Below are positions 33,239-43,761 of a stretch of 64,000 nucleotides of DNA, piece by piece; position 1 is the first letter of the stretch, and each line of letters begins with the position of its first letter. The notes beneath the pieces are model-generated. The model did no database searches and was not told where the DNA came from. It saw only the letters and a list, made by a program, of their open reading frames with translations. Location of the stretch: the NCBI GenBank assembly GCA_019925095.2, contig CM034409.1, positions 2,731,001-2,795,000 on the forward strand. The letters are read 5' to 3'. A program made the translations under genes and the position numbers. The DNA comes from Dendrolimus kikuchii. Taxonomy: Eukaryota; Arthropoda; Insecta; Lepidoptera; Lasiocampidae.

Positions 33239-33349
33239 TCAAGAATCAAAATCAACATGAACACGCTTTTATAGCAGATCCAACTTAAAGGTAGAAAATA
33301 ATTGTTATTAAGTACTAACTTGGCCGTGGCTTCCGTCGCGTTAAACTGA

Positions 33350-33992
33350 ATTTCCTGCGTTGGGGCGGCCTGCCGTAAGATGCAATAAAACAAGAGGTCC
33401 TCCAGCATCTAAGGAGCGGAGGACTCATCCCCCTGTTGACGAAGTGAGTCTGCCCTGCTTCCCGGAGCATTCTCAAGCACTGATGCGCAGGATCAGCGTG
33501 GGCGTAACTACGTTCTAAGTCTCACGCCCTTCCTACCATAAGCGCGGGGCACATGGGAGGAAGGTGGTTTTAGTGGGTTACCTCTCCACATAGAGGGGTG
33601 TATCTTGCTGAGACCCCACACATGCCGGCCATCGATTCTGTTAGCTGTGCTATCTTCAGTGGCTAACTCTCATCGCTTTGGTCTAATCCCTAGCGAAGGA
33701 CCCGCTAGTGTACGAAATGTATTTCCCCTGATCAAAAAAAAAGAGGCAATAAAATAACCCACAGTGAGGTGGTAGGGTATATGCTCGTCTGTATGGCTAC
33801 CACCCCTGGTCTAGAGCATGCCGCCATTACAACCTTGAGTTGTATACCGGCATTAGTGGCCAGGTTCCAGTCTTCCTTTACAGAGCGACAGCACATTGGT
33901 AGGAACCTTGGTGTTACAAATCTCCATAGGCGATGTTAACCACTTTTCATCGGGTGGGCCGTCTGCCTATCTGCTGAACTCATGCAATAAAA
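33350..33992 (+). repeat. P family copy split by a LINE fragment
   Basis: AATTTCCTGCGTTGGGGCGG is followed by the inserted LINE (33391-33741) and then ACCCACAGTGAGGTGGTAGG to CATGCAATAAAAAGG. Confidence 0.75.
33391..33741 (+). mobile_element. 3' fragment of a poly(A) LINE, nested
   Basis: It starts GAGGTCCTCCAGCATCTAAG and ends CCCCTGATCAAAAAAAAA. GATGCAATAAAACA before and GAGGCAATAAAATA after it look like a target duplication of about 14 bp that has since mutated. Confidence 0.65.
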
Positions 33993-33993
33993 A

Positions 33994-34065
33994 GGATAAA
34001 GGGGAGGATCGGCTCTTGGGAGTTTCATACACCCTCCGGTCACCTACTACCGGGCCGGGAGCGTA
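33994..34065 (+). mobile_element. Poly(A) LINE tail scrap
   Basis: CACCCTCCGGTCACCTACTA, CCGGGCCGGGAGCGT, then ten A. Confidence 0.5.
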
Positions 34066-34559
34066 AAAAAAAAATAGAACCCACATCGCGATCTAGCAAC
34101 TAACTGTGAGAGCAACACATTAAAATTGCTTTGTCATTTTCGTTGCTATGACGATGTATTTGTTTGTGACTTGCAACGGCGGCGCCAATGAAACGTGATC
34201 GGAGCGCCACCTTTTCGGCTGTATTCTCTATCCTTCGGGAATTTTTGGAGGGAACTGAAAGGAGATGTCGTGCTGTGCAGTTTTATTTTCTAAAAATGTG
34301 TAAAATTACTCTAAAATGAACAATAGTTGATAGTTTTTGAGTAGTAATTATGTGTTGTGTGAGAAATGTGAACTGTAAAGTCAAATGTGACCTTTTGAGT
34401 TGTCACAAGAACTCCGTTGAATGGCACTAGCTGATTACCTACAGTTCAGCTGTGCTACACATAGGCTTAAGAAAATGAAGAAACTATATTGTAAACTAAG
34501 ATCTGGCTTAAAGGCCTAGCTGCTAAGCCATAAACTTAAATAAAAATAAAATAAATGAA
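34066..34559. other. No gene seen; unclassified
   Basis: Contains GCGGCGCCAATGAAACGTG but no open frame of note. Confidence 0.35.
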
Positions 34560-34725
34560 CAATTAAGAAGTTTTATTCACACACTCATTCATGACTTACG
34601 TTGGCGGTGTTATATTTTGAACAATTAATTGTAATATGGGATACATTTGCATTAGAACAATGGGCAGCCTTATCGCCTGTAGCGATCTCTTCCAGGCAAC
34701 CTAGTGTCTAAGGAGATTTTAAAGA
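34560..34725 (-). repeat. L-type LINE tail
   Basis: TTTTATTCACACACTC, GGGCAGCCTTATCGCC and GATCTCTTCCAGGCAACC are the reverse of the L 3' end and closest to the copy at 4238. Confidence 0.5.
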
Positions 34726-35077
34726 AAAGCAATAAGAAAGGTCATGGTGACCGCCTAGATATATTACAGTACCGACACGGCGAATAACACGCGTCATCGC
34801 CGTCTGCCACCCGGAGGGCAGACGTCGTTGACGGTTGTGTACACTGAGAATTTTCAGGAAAAACGCGAAACGAAGTCGCGAGCGGCTACTAGTGATAATA
34901 TAAATTCAATATTAAACCACAAACAGAAGGGTCTTTGGCTTTTTTCGCAGACAACTGGTTGTCAGACCGGTTGCACCGTTAGCGCATGTTGCTCAACACG
35001 CGAAGCGACATCTAGCGGTGGCAGGTATTAAGCAATTATTAACGGAAATTGTTTATGGTTAGTTCCGATACTGGATG
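34726..35077. other. No gene seen
   Basis: Contains a short inverted pair around GTCTGCCACCCGGAGGGCAG (34800-34825). No coding evidence. Confidence 0.35.
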
Positions 35078-35571
35078 GTTTAAAACAGGGATTCCCAAAG
35101 TATTTAGGGCAGGAGACCCCGTTTTCAAAATGAACTGATACCTCAGACCCCCCACAGTCAAATTATTTTAAAAATCGTATCTCTAGTTTTTTCTCGTATA
35201 GAAACTAAATACTTAGTAATTTAAAAACTTTGCGCTTGGTTAAGTGAGTAAACTTGACATCATTCCCTCTACAGAATTTAACAAAATAAATAAAATTCAG
35301 TAAATATCAAGTGTAATTAACAATTATTAATACAATTTACGTAAAAATACTTAAGTAGTTAATTATTTTTGGAAAAAACACATTTTGTTCACGTAACACA
35401 ACTTACAAAATATCTTGAAAGTTTCAATTAAGAACTTCTATTATTTAATAGGGGTTGATTTTAAGACCTCGTTGACCCCCAAAATCAGTTTTCGTTTATG
35501 TCGACCCCTTGGAAACCGATTTCGACCCCAGGAGGCCGATATCGACCACTTTTGGAAACCTTGGTTTAAAA
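35078..35571. mobile_element. hAT-type MITE with 8-bp target duplication
   Basis: GTTTAAAA at 35078-35085 and 35564-35571 flanks a 478-bp element that starts CAGGGATTCCCAAAGT and ends ACTTTTGGAAACCTTG, imperfect inverted ends of the hAT kind. TCGACCCC-type words repeat just inside the right end. There is no transposase. Confidence 0.85.
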
Positions 35572-35611
35572 GAACCCTCATCGCCTCAATGTTGGTCTGT
35601 CTATTTATAAC

Positions 35612-35927
35612 TAAGTTTTAACGGTTTTAAAAGTACGGCACATATTTTTATTCGGACGTTTGGGGCACTTTTCAGTAGCCGTGATAGCGGAAGACAGAGG
35701 TGTCAACTGTCAATTAGTAATGTTAAAGTTATTGTTTAAATTACTTCCAACTTGTTCAGTTTAGTTATTTCGTTTTAATTTTTGCTTATGGTTATTATTT
35801 ACTCTATGGGAGCCTAATATAAGTACCATCGCTTCGCAACATGTTGTAGCTTGAAGAGAAGAAGTGACGCAAATATCTCTTCCACTACATGCCTAACTCT
35901 AATAATTTTATATAATACTAGCGACAA
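35612..35927 (+). mobile_element. I family MITE, right end missing
   Basis: TTTTAACGGTTTTAAAAGTA, GAAGACAGAGGTGTCAACTG, CTATGGGAGCCTAATATAAG and CTCTAATAATTTTATATAAT line up with 16430-16720. Confidence 0.65.
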
Positions 35928-36056
35928 GCAGTTGTCCTGTCCGGAAAAAATAAAAATCTAGGACCCGATCCCAGCGCCACCTACCGCTTCTAATAGTGAA
36001 TATAAACCATCCGGGGACCCATTTAAACAACATTTCATGAAAATGAATATAGTTGA
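35928..36056 (-). mobile_element. Helitron 3' fragment
   Basis: CTAG at 35928, then CAGTTGTCCTGTCCGG and GATCCCAGCGCCACCTACCG. It is cut by the fold-back MITE on its right. Confidence 0.65.
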
Positions 36057-36062
36057 AAAAAA

Positions 36063-36372
36063 TAACTAAAAAAATACGCTTTTATAGAAAATCGAACTAA
36101 AAATTAGAAAATACATTTGAATTAAAAATAGTGTAAGAAAAAATGATTTTATTGTAAAAAAAAGCGTGGGGTGCTTTTGAGGATATTATCAAAATAACCT
36201 TTCTACTCATATCTGTTTATAAAATATTTATAACTATTGATATCATGCACCCCACGCTTTTTTTACAATAAAATCATTTTTTCTTACACTATCAATCAAT
36301 TCGAATTTATTAAAATTTATTTTCTATTTTTTAATTGAATTTTCTATAAAAGCGTATTTTTTTAGTTTTTTT
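36063..36372. mobile_element. Fold-back MITE with GCGTGGGGTGC arms
   Basis: AACTAAAAAAATACGCTTTT at the left mirrors AAAAGCGTATTTTTTTAGTT at the right. Pairing continues, with small gaps, to GCGTGGGGTGC/GCACCCCACGC, leaving a loop of about 70 bp. A possible partial relative lies near 33262-33310. Confidence 0.8.
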
Positions 36373-36831
36373 TTAACTATTATTTATTTTTAAATTAGGC
36401 TTAAACTTAGTGAAGAGCAGATCTAATATAAAATATAGAATCTGACTGACGAAGTGCAGGTATGCCAACCCCCCAAGAAGGAAGACAATATACGATTAAC
36501 TATGTATTACTTGACATTACGTGACAGATCGTAATTTTAGCAAAACCAGACCGAACTTAGCCATTAAAGTGCACGCCCTGAGTCCTCGCCAAGATGCTAA
36601 TCTTGCAACAATGAGTGCAACTTTCACTTGTTATTTAGTTTCGCTGCAACTTGCACACCAATTACATAAACCGAGATAACGCCGAGAAGGGCGCGGTATG
36701 CTCCCATTTATACTGTGACCTCAGACGAACTAGTTGTCAATTGCTCTATCAGACAAGCAAAATCGCTACCAATATTTAAAACGATGATCAGAAATATTAA
36801 CTGTCCTTGGAATATGATGATATTTAGATAC
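36373..36831. other. No gene seen; single-copy
   Basis: No repeat of the window and no credible reading frame. Confidence 0.4.
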
Positions 36832-37065
36832 ATACATACATAACTTCACGCCAGTTCCCTTGCGGGGTAGGTACGAACAACAGAGCGCCATTTAGGCTTA
36901 TTCTTACACACCTCACTTGCTTCTTTGACATTCATAACTCTTGTCATGCACGCTTGTCTGTTTTTAAGGCTCCTGACATCACCTTCTGCTAGTACACGAT
37001 CAATTTGATCATGGAAGGTGTGTCGTGGCCTTCCACGACTTCTGCATCCATCCACTTTTGCATTG
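36832..37065 (-). mobile_element. R family copy
   Basis: (CATA)n tail at the left, then the ORF2 end from about NAKVDGCRSRGRPRH to PARELA. No clean target duplication. Confidence 0.8.
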
Positions 37066-37088
37066 CTATATATTTATGTAGACGTATA

Positions 37089-37274
37089 TCTATACTAATA
37101 TTATAAAGAGGTAAAGTTTGTGAGTTTGTGACGTTGTAGGGGGTAATCTCTGGATCTACTAAACCGATTAAAAAAATTCTTTTACTGTTCGAAAGCTACG
37201 TTAACAGGGAGTGTCATAGGTTATATACCACGGGAGCGGGACAGAGCGCGGGTGAAACCGCGCTGGGCCGCTAG
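37089..37274 (+). mobile_element. Lep1-like Helitron, copy 3
   Basis: A|TCTATACTAATATTATAAAG ... TGGGCCGCTAG|T, complete except for loss of about 14 bp around GGCTATATAACATGACGC. Confidence 0.85.
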
Positions 37275-37389
37275 TTAAGTATATATCTATTTAATATATA
37301 GAACATCTGTATATACTGCATTTATATATTTATTACTAGAATGTAAGAAATTGTACTATGTATTATGTATACCACCATCGTCATTATAG

Positions 37390-37527
37390 TCTCAATTCAT
37401 TTCTGGGATTGTCTGGAAGAAATCGCTTTTTAGCGATAAGACCGCCCTTTGTGCATAATGAGACATAGTTTTAGTCTGTAAGTTCTTATTTGTATTGGTG
37501 TACAATAAAGAGTTATTGATTGATTAA
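37390..37527 (+). mobile_element. L-type LINE 3' end with (ATTG)n tail
   Basis: TCTGGGATTGTCTGGAAGAA, AGCGATAAGACCGCCC, GTGTACAATAAAGAGT, then TATTGATTGATTAATTAATTG. It is the clearest copy of this tail in the window. Confidence 0.7.
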
Positions 37528-37674
37528 TTAATTGAATTAAATAGGTATACCAAGGCTCGAGCCCTTAAAGCGAAGCCGGCTTCAAGAAGCCGAATCTGAA
37601 TTAGGAATAATTTAGTATTAAACAATTGATAAATTTTTAAGTAGGGAAAATTAAAGTACTTGGTAAAAGAATAG

Positions 37675-38035
37675 TACGTTGTTACACGAGATGTGAAAGT
37701 GACATATTTAGGCACGAGATGGTTGGCGCACGACCGTAGCGAGAGCGCTAATAGTTCGAGTGCCGAAATAGGCCTTTCACCCGAGGTTAACTCTCTGCTT
37801 TTCATTTCGAATATGAAGAAAAGTAAGATAAAACTGATTGGTTAAACAAACAACTACTTCTCTAATAAAGTCAGGCGTTAAATCCATATTCAAATCTGAT
37901 AAAACATCATCACGTATGTATGTCACATATGAATCGTCAATTTTCTTTTCTGTGGCATTCTGTCAGCCAGTATTTTTTTTTGTCACTGCTAGTCGATATT
38001 TAGCTCAAATTTGTCTAAATTAAATAATAATAAAC
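37675..38035. repeat. N family repeat, copy 1
   Basis: GTGAAAGTGACATATTTAGG and GAAATAGGCCTTTCAC flank a GC-rich centre. Downstream, CAACTACTTCTCTAATAAAG and GTGGCATTCTGTCAGCCAGT match 43762-44110. The centre is in the opposite orientation to that copy. Confidence 0.75.
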
Positions 38036-38040
38036 AGATC

Positions 38041-38440
38041 GCTGGAGCTAAGACTCAAGCTCCAGGGGTGGAGGTGATAAATGGCATAACGTCAAAAGTA
38101 GCTTCGGTGAACCTGCAGCTCACTTCTCTACATACCTTAGCCACTCACACTCATGTTGCCCCTGTCTTCTATGGCATTTTTAGGGGCCCATGCAGGAAGT
38201 GGCAAGTCACCGTCTGCCCATTTTTCCATGTTCCCCGAACATTACGACGGGCAGACGCCATGGTCCTCATATTCTCAGACCTCTAGTGTGTTCCAGCAAT
38301 AGTGGCCAAGTTCCAGTCTGCCTTTAGAGAGCAGCATCACATTGGTAGCACCTTTAGTGTTGCAAATGTTCATAGGCGACAGTAACCACCTTCTATCACA
38401 GCTGGGCCGTCAGCCTGTCTGCTGTGCTCCAACAATAACA
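38041..38440 (+). repeat. W sequence joined to a P tail
   Basis: GCTAAGACTCAAGCTCCAGG to about 38285 is W. GCAATAGTGGCCAAGTTCCA to CTCCAACAATAAC is the P 3' half. No insertion junction is visible between them. Confidence 0.65.
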
Positions 38441-38542
38441 AAAAAAATCTGTTTGTTTTGTCCTTAGGATCTCAGAAAGTGGTGGAAGTCAACCAGCAAA
38501 ATTTTTTGTTATATCTTTATTATATTATTATATGTACCTTAC

Positions 38543-38775
38543 ATTTTATCTACAACCTGACATCACCTTCAGCTAGTACACGATCAAATTGATCGTGTAC
38601 TAGCAGAAGGTGATGTCAGGAGCCTTAAGAACAGACGAGCGTGCATGACAAGAGTTATGAATGTCAAAGAAGCAAGTGAGGTGTGTAAGAATAAGCCTAA
38701 ATGGCGTTCTGTTGTTCGTGCCTACCCCGCAAGGGAACTGGCGTGAAGTTATGTATGTATGTATTTTATCTACAA
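38543..38775 (+). mobile_element. R family copy with an inverted 5' end, 13-bp target duplication
   Basis: ATTTTATCTACAA stands at 38543-38555 and 38763-38775. Inside, 38556-38587 is the inverse of the adjoining 5' end of the same copy, meeting at ACGATCAAATTGATCGTG, so the copy begins with a hairpin of about 32 bp with one mismatch. The 3' end is normal and carries the (TATG)n tail. Confidence 0.9.
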
Positions 38776-38779
38776 GCGA

Positions 38780-39260
38780 CAGTGGTCTGGGGGGGCTGGA
38801 CGGACTTTAATACAGGTTTTATTTTAATTTTAGTTTTTTTACTATTGTATATATATTTTTAAGTTGGGTTTATTTATAGGATATTTTAGTTTTTGTTAAT
38901 AGATGTTAGACTTAGTTTACATAACTTAAGTTTTTTTTTACTATTGTATATATATTTTTAAGTTAGGTTTATTTATAGGATATTTTAGATTTTTAATTAA
39001 TATTAATTTGTATAGGCTATAAAATAATACAACTATTGATATAAAAAAAATATATATTAAATAAAATTGAAATATTTGAACAAATAATATGTACTGTACG
39101 TACTACCTACCTAAGTTTACATAACTATTAATTATATAGTAAGCTTTGTGTAGTCATTTGAAATTGTGTTTTAATCGTAATAAATAAACTTGCAAACTTT
39201 ATCTACACAGTGATATTGGGAAAATCATAATAATCGCATAGAAGCCATAACCTGCAAGAA
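38780..39260 (+). mobile_element. LINE 3' untranslated region with an internal duplication
   Basis: TTTTACTATTGTATATATAT then TTAAGTT(G/A)GGTTTATTTA occurs twice about 87 bp apart. The end, CATAGAAGCCATAACCTGC, resembles the Jockey-like LINE end at 29250. Confidence 0.55.
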
Positions 39261-39833
39261 AGAAGAAAGTATTTTTTTTTTTAAACAATATGTAACATCC
39301 TTTCAAAGTTCTGTTGTGCGTGTAACATGTCTTTAAACTTGGCCATGCTGGCAAACAGAGCGAATCAAAAATGTTCATTCATGAACAACTCCTTAGCAGT
39401 ATGCAGTTAATTCTCTATAACGACATTTAAATTTCAACCTTAATTATGAGTGTATAAGGAGTTAACATACGTCAATCAATTGCGTAAATAAATTTGTCTA
39501 GCAAAGCGTTTAGTGTCCTACGTTTTTGAAGTCAGAGAACAAACAGATTTGAACTTTATGCATTAGAGTATAAAGACTGATCGATTTTGTCAAGTGCAAA
39601 ATTTTGTTATGCAAGTAAGAATACTATTCAACGACGTAGATATGAAAATTTGCTCTATTATTAACCTTAATGCTTGAATAATAGAGACGTACCATAAATT
39701 TATTAAACGCAAAATACAGAGATTTGCTTTATAGAAAACGTAGTTGTACTAGCAATACACACGCATAGAGATTAAAAACACAAAACCAACTTCTAGAAAA
39801 CACAAAAAATACTTAAAACAATACCCCATATCT
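39261..39833. other. No gene seen; AT-rich
   Basis: No repeat or reading frame recognised. Confidence 0.4.
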
Positions 39834-40361
39834 ATACTGTTACGACCTAGACGCCGACAAAAGTGGATTCACACCTGCATAACGTAAAAACACATTTTAT
39901 TACCTTCGTTACCGTTGCCGAAGGTATAACCTGCGTTATACCTTCGGCATTTGGACTTCTTTTGTTTACTTTGTGTTTAAAATTTGTGATTAGAAAACAG
40001 ACCATTGTGTATTGTAATCTTTTATGGCGGTCATTAGCCAGGTGTGTTGGACTGATTCTAGGAAATTCGGCCCACGCGGCCGGGCAGACATATTGCATCT
40101 GTGCAATATAAAGCAATACCCCGATTGAGAGATGAGTCAGTCGAGCGATAACCACAAGCGAAGTAAGACTTGTGTACATTCGGTAAGCTATTTAGTGACG
40201 GACTTTGCGCGTGTATTTGAATTACGATCTTCTGCATTACGTTTGGATTTATTGCGTTCGGTTATATTTGTACCTGTGTTATACGTGTTTGTATAGTTCT
40301 ACTAAACTCTATGATAATTCCAACGGCATTTTAATTCGAGTCCTGCAAATCGTAACAATAC
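39834..40361 (+). mobile_element. Solo LTR, long version
   Basis: The LTR (39838-40357) is TGTTACGA to CGTAACA with ATAC on each side. It has ATATAAAGCAATAC as TATA box near 40107. It holds a perfect 14-bp-stem hairpin at 39917-39948 (GCCGAAGGTATAAC, loop CTGC). Confidence 0.9.
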
Positions 40362-40631
40362 ATATAATAAAACTGTAGAGGTCGAATTTCTGTACAATTA
40401 AAAAAAACTGCTAAAAACCGAGTCGGGGGATGTAAGAAGTGAAATAGAACTAATTTAGATTTTTTCAAATTTTTTGTTCTCTGTCTGTCTGTTTGTACGG
40501 CTATATCAAATATTACTAAATAGATCGATTTTTATCCTATTCTCGATGATATTTTAAGCTTGAACACTTTATTTTTTCCAGAATTTTCCACTTCATAGCG
40601 AGAGAAAGAGACATATATATACTATTTTCAA
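40362..40631. other. No gene seen
   Basis: Short unclassified stretch with CTGTCTGTCTGTTTGTACGG. Confidence 0.35.
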
Positions 40632-40930
40632 ATAAAACAAAATTGTGTGTATGCGGTTCACACAGTAGAAATGAAATAAAGTGTGACAAGACGTGGGAGG
40701 GATTCTAATTTTCGTGACGTCACATTTCATATATTTAAGCTTTAAAACAGGAAATTTGAAGTATTAACGAAAAACTTCAAAACATTTCCAACTCTATATG
40801 TAAGAGTATAGTGTTTAAATTATTAAATATAATGTACTCTATGTCATTTTCTCGCAAGTTTAGTCCTATAGATTTATTGTTTACCTCTTTTTAGTGTCGA
40901 TTTTTCGTTTCATCGAGTTTCAAATGTAAC
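40632..40930 (+). repeat. T family, most compact copy
   Basis: GTGTGTATGCGGTTCACAC, GGGAGGGATTCTAATTTTCG and CGAGTTTCAAATG. It lacks the F insertion of the 28-kb copy. Confidence 0.65.
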
Positions 40931-40964
40931 CCCTTAATAAGTAAAATACTGAGCCTAGGTCACC

Positions 40965-41075
40965 GTCTTCTATGCCGTAAGGTGGCCCAGAAGGCTGATT
41001 ACAAAATCTCGCTGGATCGCCATACTGATGCATTGCCCGTGATAAGCACTAGCCCTGGAACCACCCGAAGAGTCG
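40965..41075 (-). pseudogene. Decayed LINE ORF C-terminal fragment
   Basis: The minus strand reads SAYHGQCISMAIQRDFVISLLGHL in one frame (positions 40990-41070), recognisable against QRISLCIQRGNAASLLGTM at 45.2 kb. Confidence 0.5.
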
Positions 41076-41091
41076 AACACTAAAAAGGTTT

Positions 41092-41386
41092 TTAAATACA
41101 AGCTTTTGAGATCCTGGATATCATGTAGAAGCAGAGTACTACCCAAGACAAGTAAAACGAGCTCAAACACGACGGGTCTATCTTGTTTAGTACAGGAGTT
41201 CCTATGGCCACCTTCCGACTTCATCGTCAGATCAGCTCCATGGTACCATATTATTGCATTGTCACGCGATATACATATGCGTGCAAAATTTCAGCTCAAT
41301 CAGAAACCGGGTAGTTGGTCAATTTTAACTCGCAAGATTCCACCCGAACTCACATACATCCATTGCAAGTTAAATAAAAGCTTGTA
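41092..41386 (+). repeat. E family repeat, copy 3
   Basis: TACAAGCTTTTGAGATCCTG to GTTAAATAAAAGCTTGTAA, with the CGCAAGATTCCACCCGAAC segment retained. Confidence 0.75.
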
Positions 41387-41700
41387 AAAACCCCAATCTA
41401 TTAAGAAGCGAACCATCCTAATAAAGAAAAGGCAGGACATGTAGTCAATCCGGTATAACCCATGGGAAATGAATAGCGGTCCGTACAGATGGTTCCCAAC
41501 GTGTACGGTTATAAAACTCGCGATTTTATTACTCTGACGGAAGCAATTCCAAATTAGATATTTCAATTAAATCTCACACGTATTTATATTCAGTTTACGG
41601 TGATACTATCATAAATTTGGTGTATTATGCGTCTTTAATGGTTAGTGGTCAGCTTTACTCGCACGGTTCTTAACTGTACTTTTGATGTATTGTATCCTAA
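41387..41700. other. No gene seen
   Basis: Unclassified sequence between an E element and a Helitron. Confidence 0.35.
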
Positions 41701-42083
41701 CTAGGATATGCGCGCGACGTTGTCCACGCTTGACTTGAAATTGTCACGGACTAAGCTAAGCTGATTTTTATGGACCCAAACAACTATAAAGCGCTCCTGG
41801 GAAAATTCCCGCGGGATTGCCGGGATAAAAAATCACACGTTTTATTATATAAAATATGCTATCGCTCAGCGAAAAGATCACATTGATTTTTTTTTAATCA
41901 GGCCATTTCCAGGATTAAAAACTGCATCGAAATCGGCCCAGTAGTTTTTACGTGAATCCCGAACAAACAGACAAGTAATCTAAAAAAAATTGCATCATGT
42001 TCTCCATCGTTTTAATAGTCTATTTCAGTTATTTTTTTTCAGTGTACGGACACGGCATGTTTAGAATTATATAATAATGTAGA
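41701..42083 (-). mobile_element. Helitron with CCCGCGGGATT block
   Basis: CTAG at 41701 and ATAATAATGTAGA at 42083 are its ends. Internal GGGAAAATTCCCGCGGGATT is the sequence that is tandemly amplified at 60.3-61.2 kb. Confidence 0.65.
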
Positions 42084-42189
42084 CAGGCAAACAAACACGC
42101 ACTTTGTATATCTCCAATTTAAGCAAGTTACTTAAATTATATAAGAATAAGATATAGAAACCGGCTATAAGCCGTAGACTTGTTAGTTT

Positions 42190-42505
42190 TCGTTTTTTTT
42201 TTATTGCAGGAGATCAGCAGGCAGGCAGACGGCCCACTTGATGGAAAGCGGTTACCATCGCCTATGCACATTTGCACCATCAAAGTTGCTACAAATGCGC
42301 TGCTGCTCTCTTAAGGGGGACTGGAACCTGGTCACTAATGCCGGAATATAACTCAAGGTTGTTATGGCGACATACTTTAGACCAGGGGTGGTAGCCATCC
42401 AGTCGGGCAAATGCCCTACCACCTAGCTGTGGGTTGTTTTGTCGCCTCTTACGACAGGCCGCCCGGCCTCAGGAAATTGTATTCTTTCTCCGTTCCTACA
42501 CGGAT
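42190..42505 (-). repeat. P family, complete copy
   Basis: Poly(T), ATTGCAGGAGATCAGCAGGC to GTTCCTACACGGAT. Confidence 0.85.
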
Positions 42506-42865
42506 CAAAAGTTTTATTCGATAACCATTAGCCAGCTGGCGAATTGACGAACAACTTAGCCGTGGCTCTTTTGTGAACAACCGCTATGTAGCCAGTCTTA
42601 AAAAACCACCCATCTCTGGTACTAATATTAGATTTAGTGGCCCACCATCAAACTCCTTATTTGTCCACGACTGTACAAGACCGATAGTGTACAGTTACCG
42701 ACAACATTATCTGGCGTACCACAATAGGTTTAATCGTGCAGTCGTGACATGCTCGCTTCCCAGCATCTTCCACGAGACGTCCGGGCGGCGTGATGATAGT
42801 GCAGAAAAAACCCGATTGTTTCTATCGTCTGATTGTGGTTAACTAGATGCTTTTATTACAGTTAC
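42506..42865. other. No convincing gene; open frame of 89 codons
   Basis: An ATG frame at 42573-42842 (+) has no recognised domain, no splice context and starts after a P copy. I do not call it a gene. Confidence 0.4.
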
Positions 42866-43100
42866 TTACGGCCTTACTTATAATAATCTAGTTAAGAAAC
42901 GATTAGGCATCTCTTGAGTAAGAGAATCAGAATCAGACCCTAATCAATGAATATCTTTTTTTTTCACTTATAAACGTGTATTACCTGTTGCTTACATCAG
43001 ATAAACGAAATTTAAAGAGGTGTTTATGGGTAAGATTTTCACTAATCAGTTGCTGAGCAGTTTCTTTAAATTTAAGAAACGATTATAAGTAAGGCCCTTA
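42866..43100. mobile_element. PIF/Harbinger-type MITE
   Basis: TTA at 42866-42868 and 43098-43100 flanks CGGCCTTACTTATAATAATC and GATTATAAGTAAGGCCC, inverted ends with a mutated first base at the left. Confidence 0.75.
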
Positions 43101-43312
43101 AAGTTTGAGCGTCAATAAGAAATCGTCTTGATTTTTGCTGTAATGCCACTCTGATATAGTTATTGCAATACATGCACCATCGTGGTGTACATGTCATTCA
43201 CGAAGGCTTTACTTGTAAAGAAAGAAAGAAAAGATTTATTCTCGTAAATGTATGTACACACAGAAAATAGGATACGCCGAATAAGACGTTGTACATGTAA
43301 AACAAGAATATA
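43101..43312. other. No gene seen; (GAAA)n and flank
   Basis: A run of GAAAGAAAGAAAAGA at 43216-43232 looks like a LINE or microsatellite tail. Confidence 0.4.
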
Positions 43313-43701
43313 ATGTTACGTGTTGCAGGACTCGAATTAAAATGCCGTTGGAATTATTATAGAGTTTATTAGAACTATACAAACACGTATAACATAGGTA
43401 CAAATATAAGTGAACACAACCAGTCCAAACGGAATGCACGATTCAATAACACGCGCAAAGTCCGTCACTAAATAGATTACAGAATGTACATAAGTCTTGC
43501 TTCGCTCGTGGTTATCGCTTGACTGCTTTTCTCTCTCCATCAGGCCGTCCTTTTATGCTCCACAAATGCAAATGTATATTCGCCCCGCAACGCCGCCACA
43601 GTTTCCTAGAATTAGCTTGTAACACCTGGCTAATGATGCTAATGAGCGAGCGGGGGGGGGGGGGGGTTAACAAAACACACTAAAAACGTAAGTACATAAC
43701 A
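43313..43701 (-). mobile_element. LTR remnant with a 15-G run
   Basis: TGTTACGTGTTGCAGGACTC at the left is the inverse of the LTR end. TTTTATGCTCC is the inverse of the TATA region. The other end is degraded. A run of 15 G lies at 43652-43666. Confidence 0.7.
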
Positions 43702-43761
43702 TTCACGCCAATTGTCATTTGTCTTCGTCCAATCAGCCCGAAAGGGTAGAAGAAAGAAAAA

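Noticed and set aside
42573..42842. 89-codon frame as a gene.
   Set aside because: No recognised domain, no splice or promoter context, and it starts close to a P copy.
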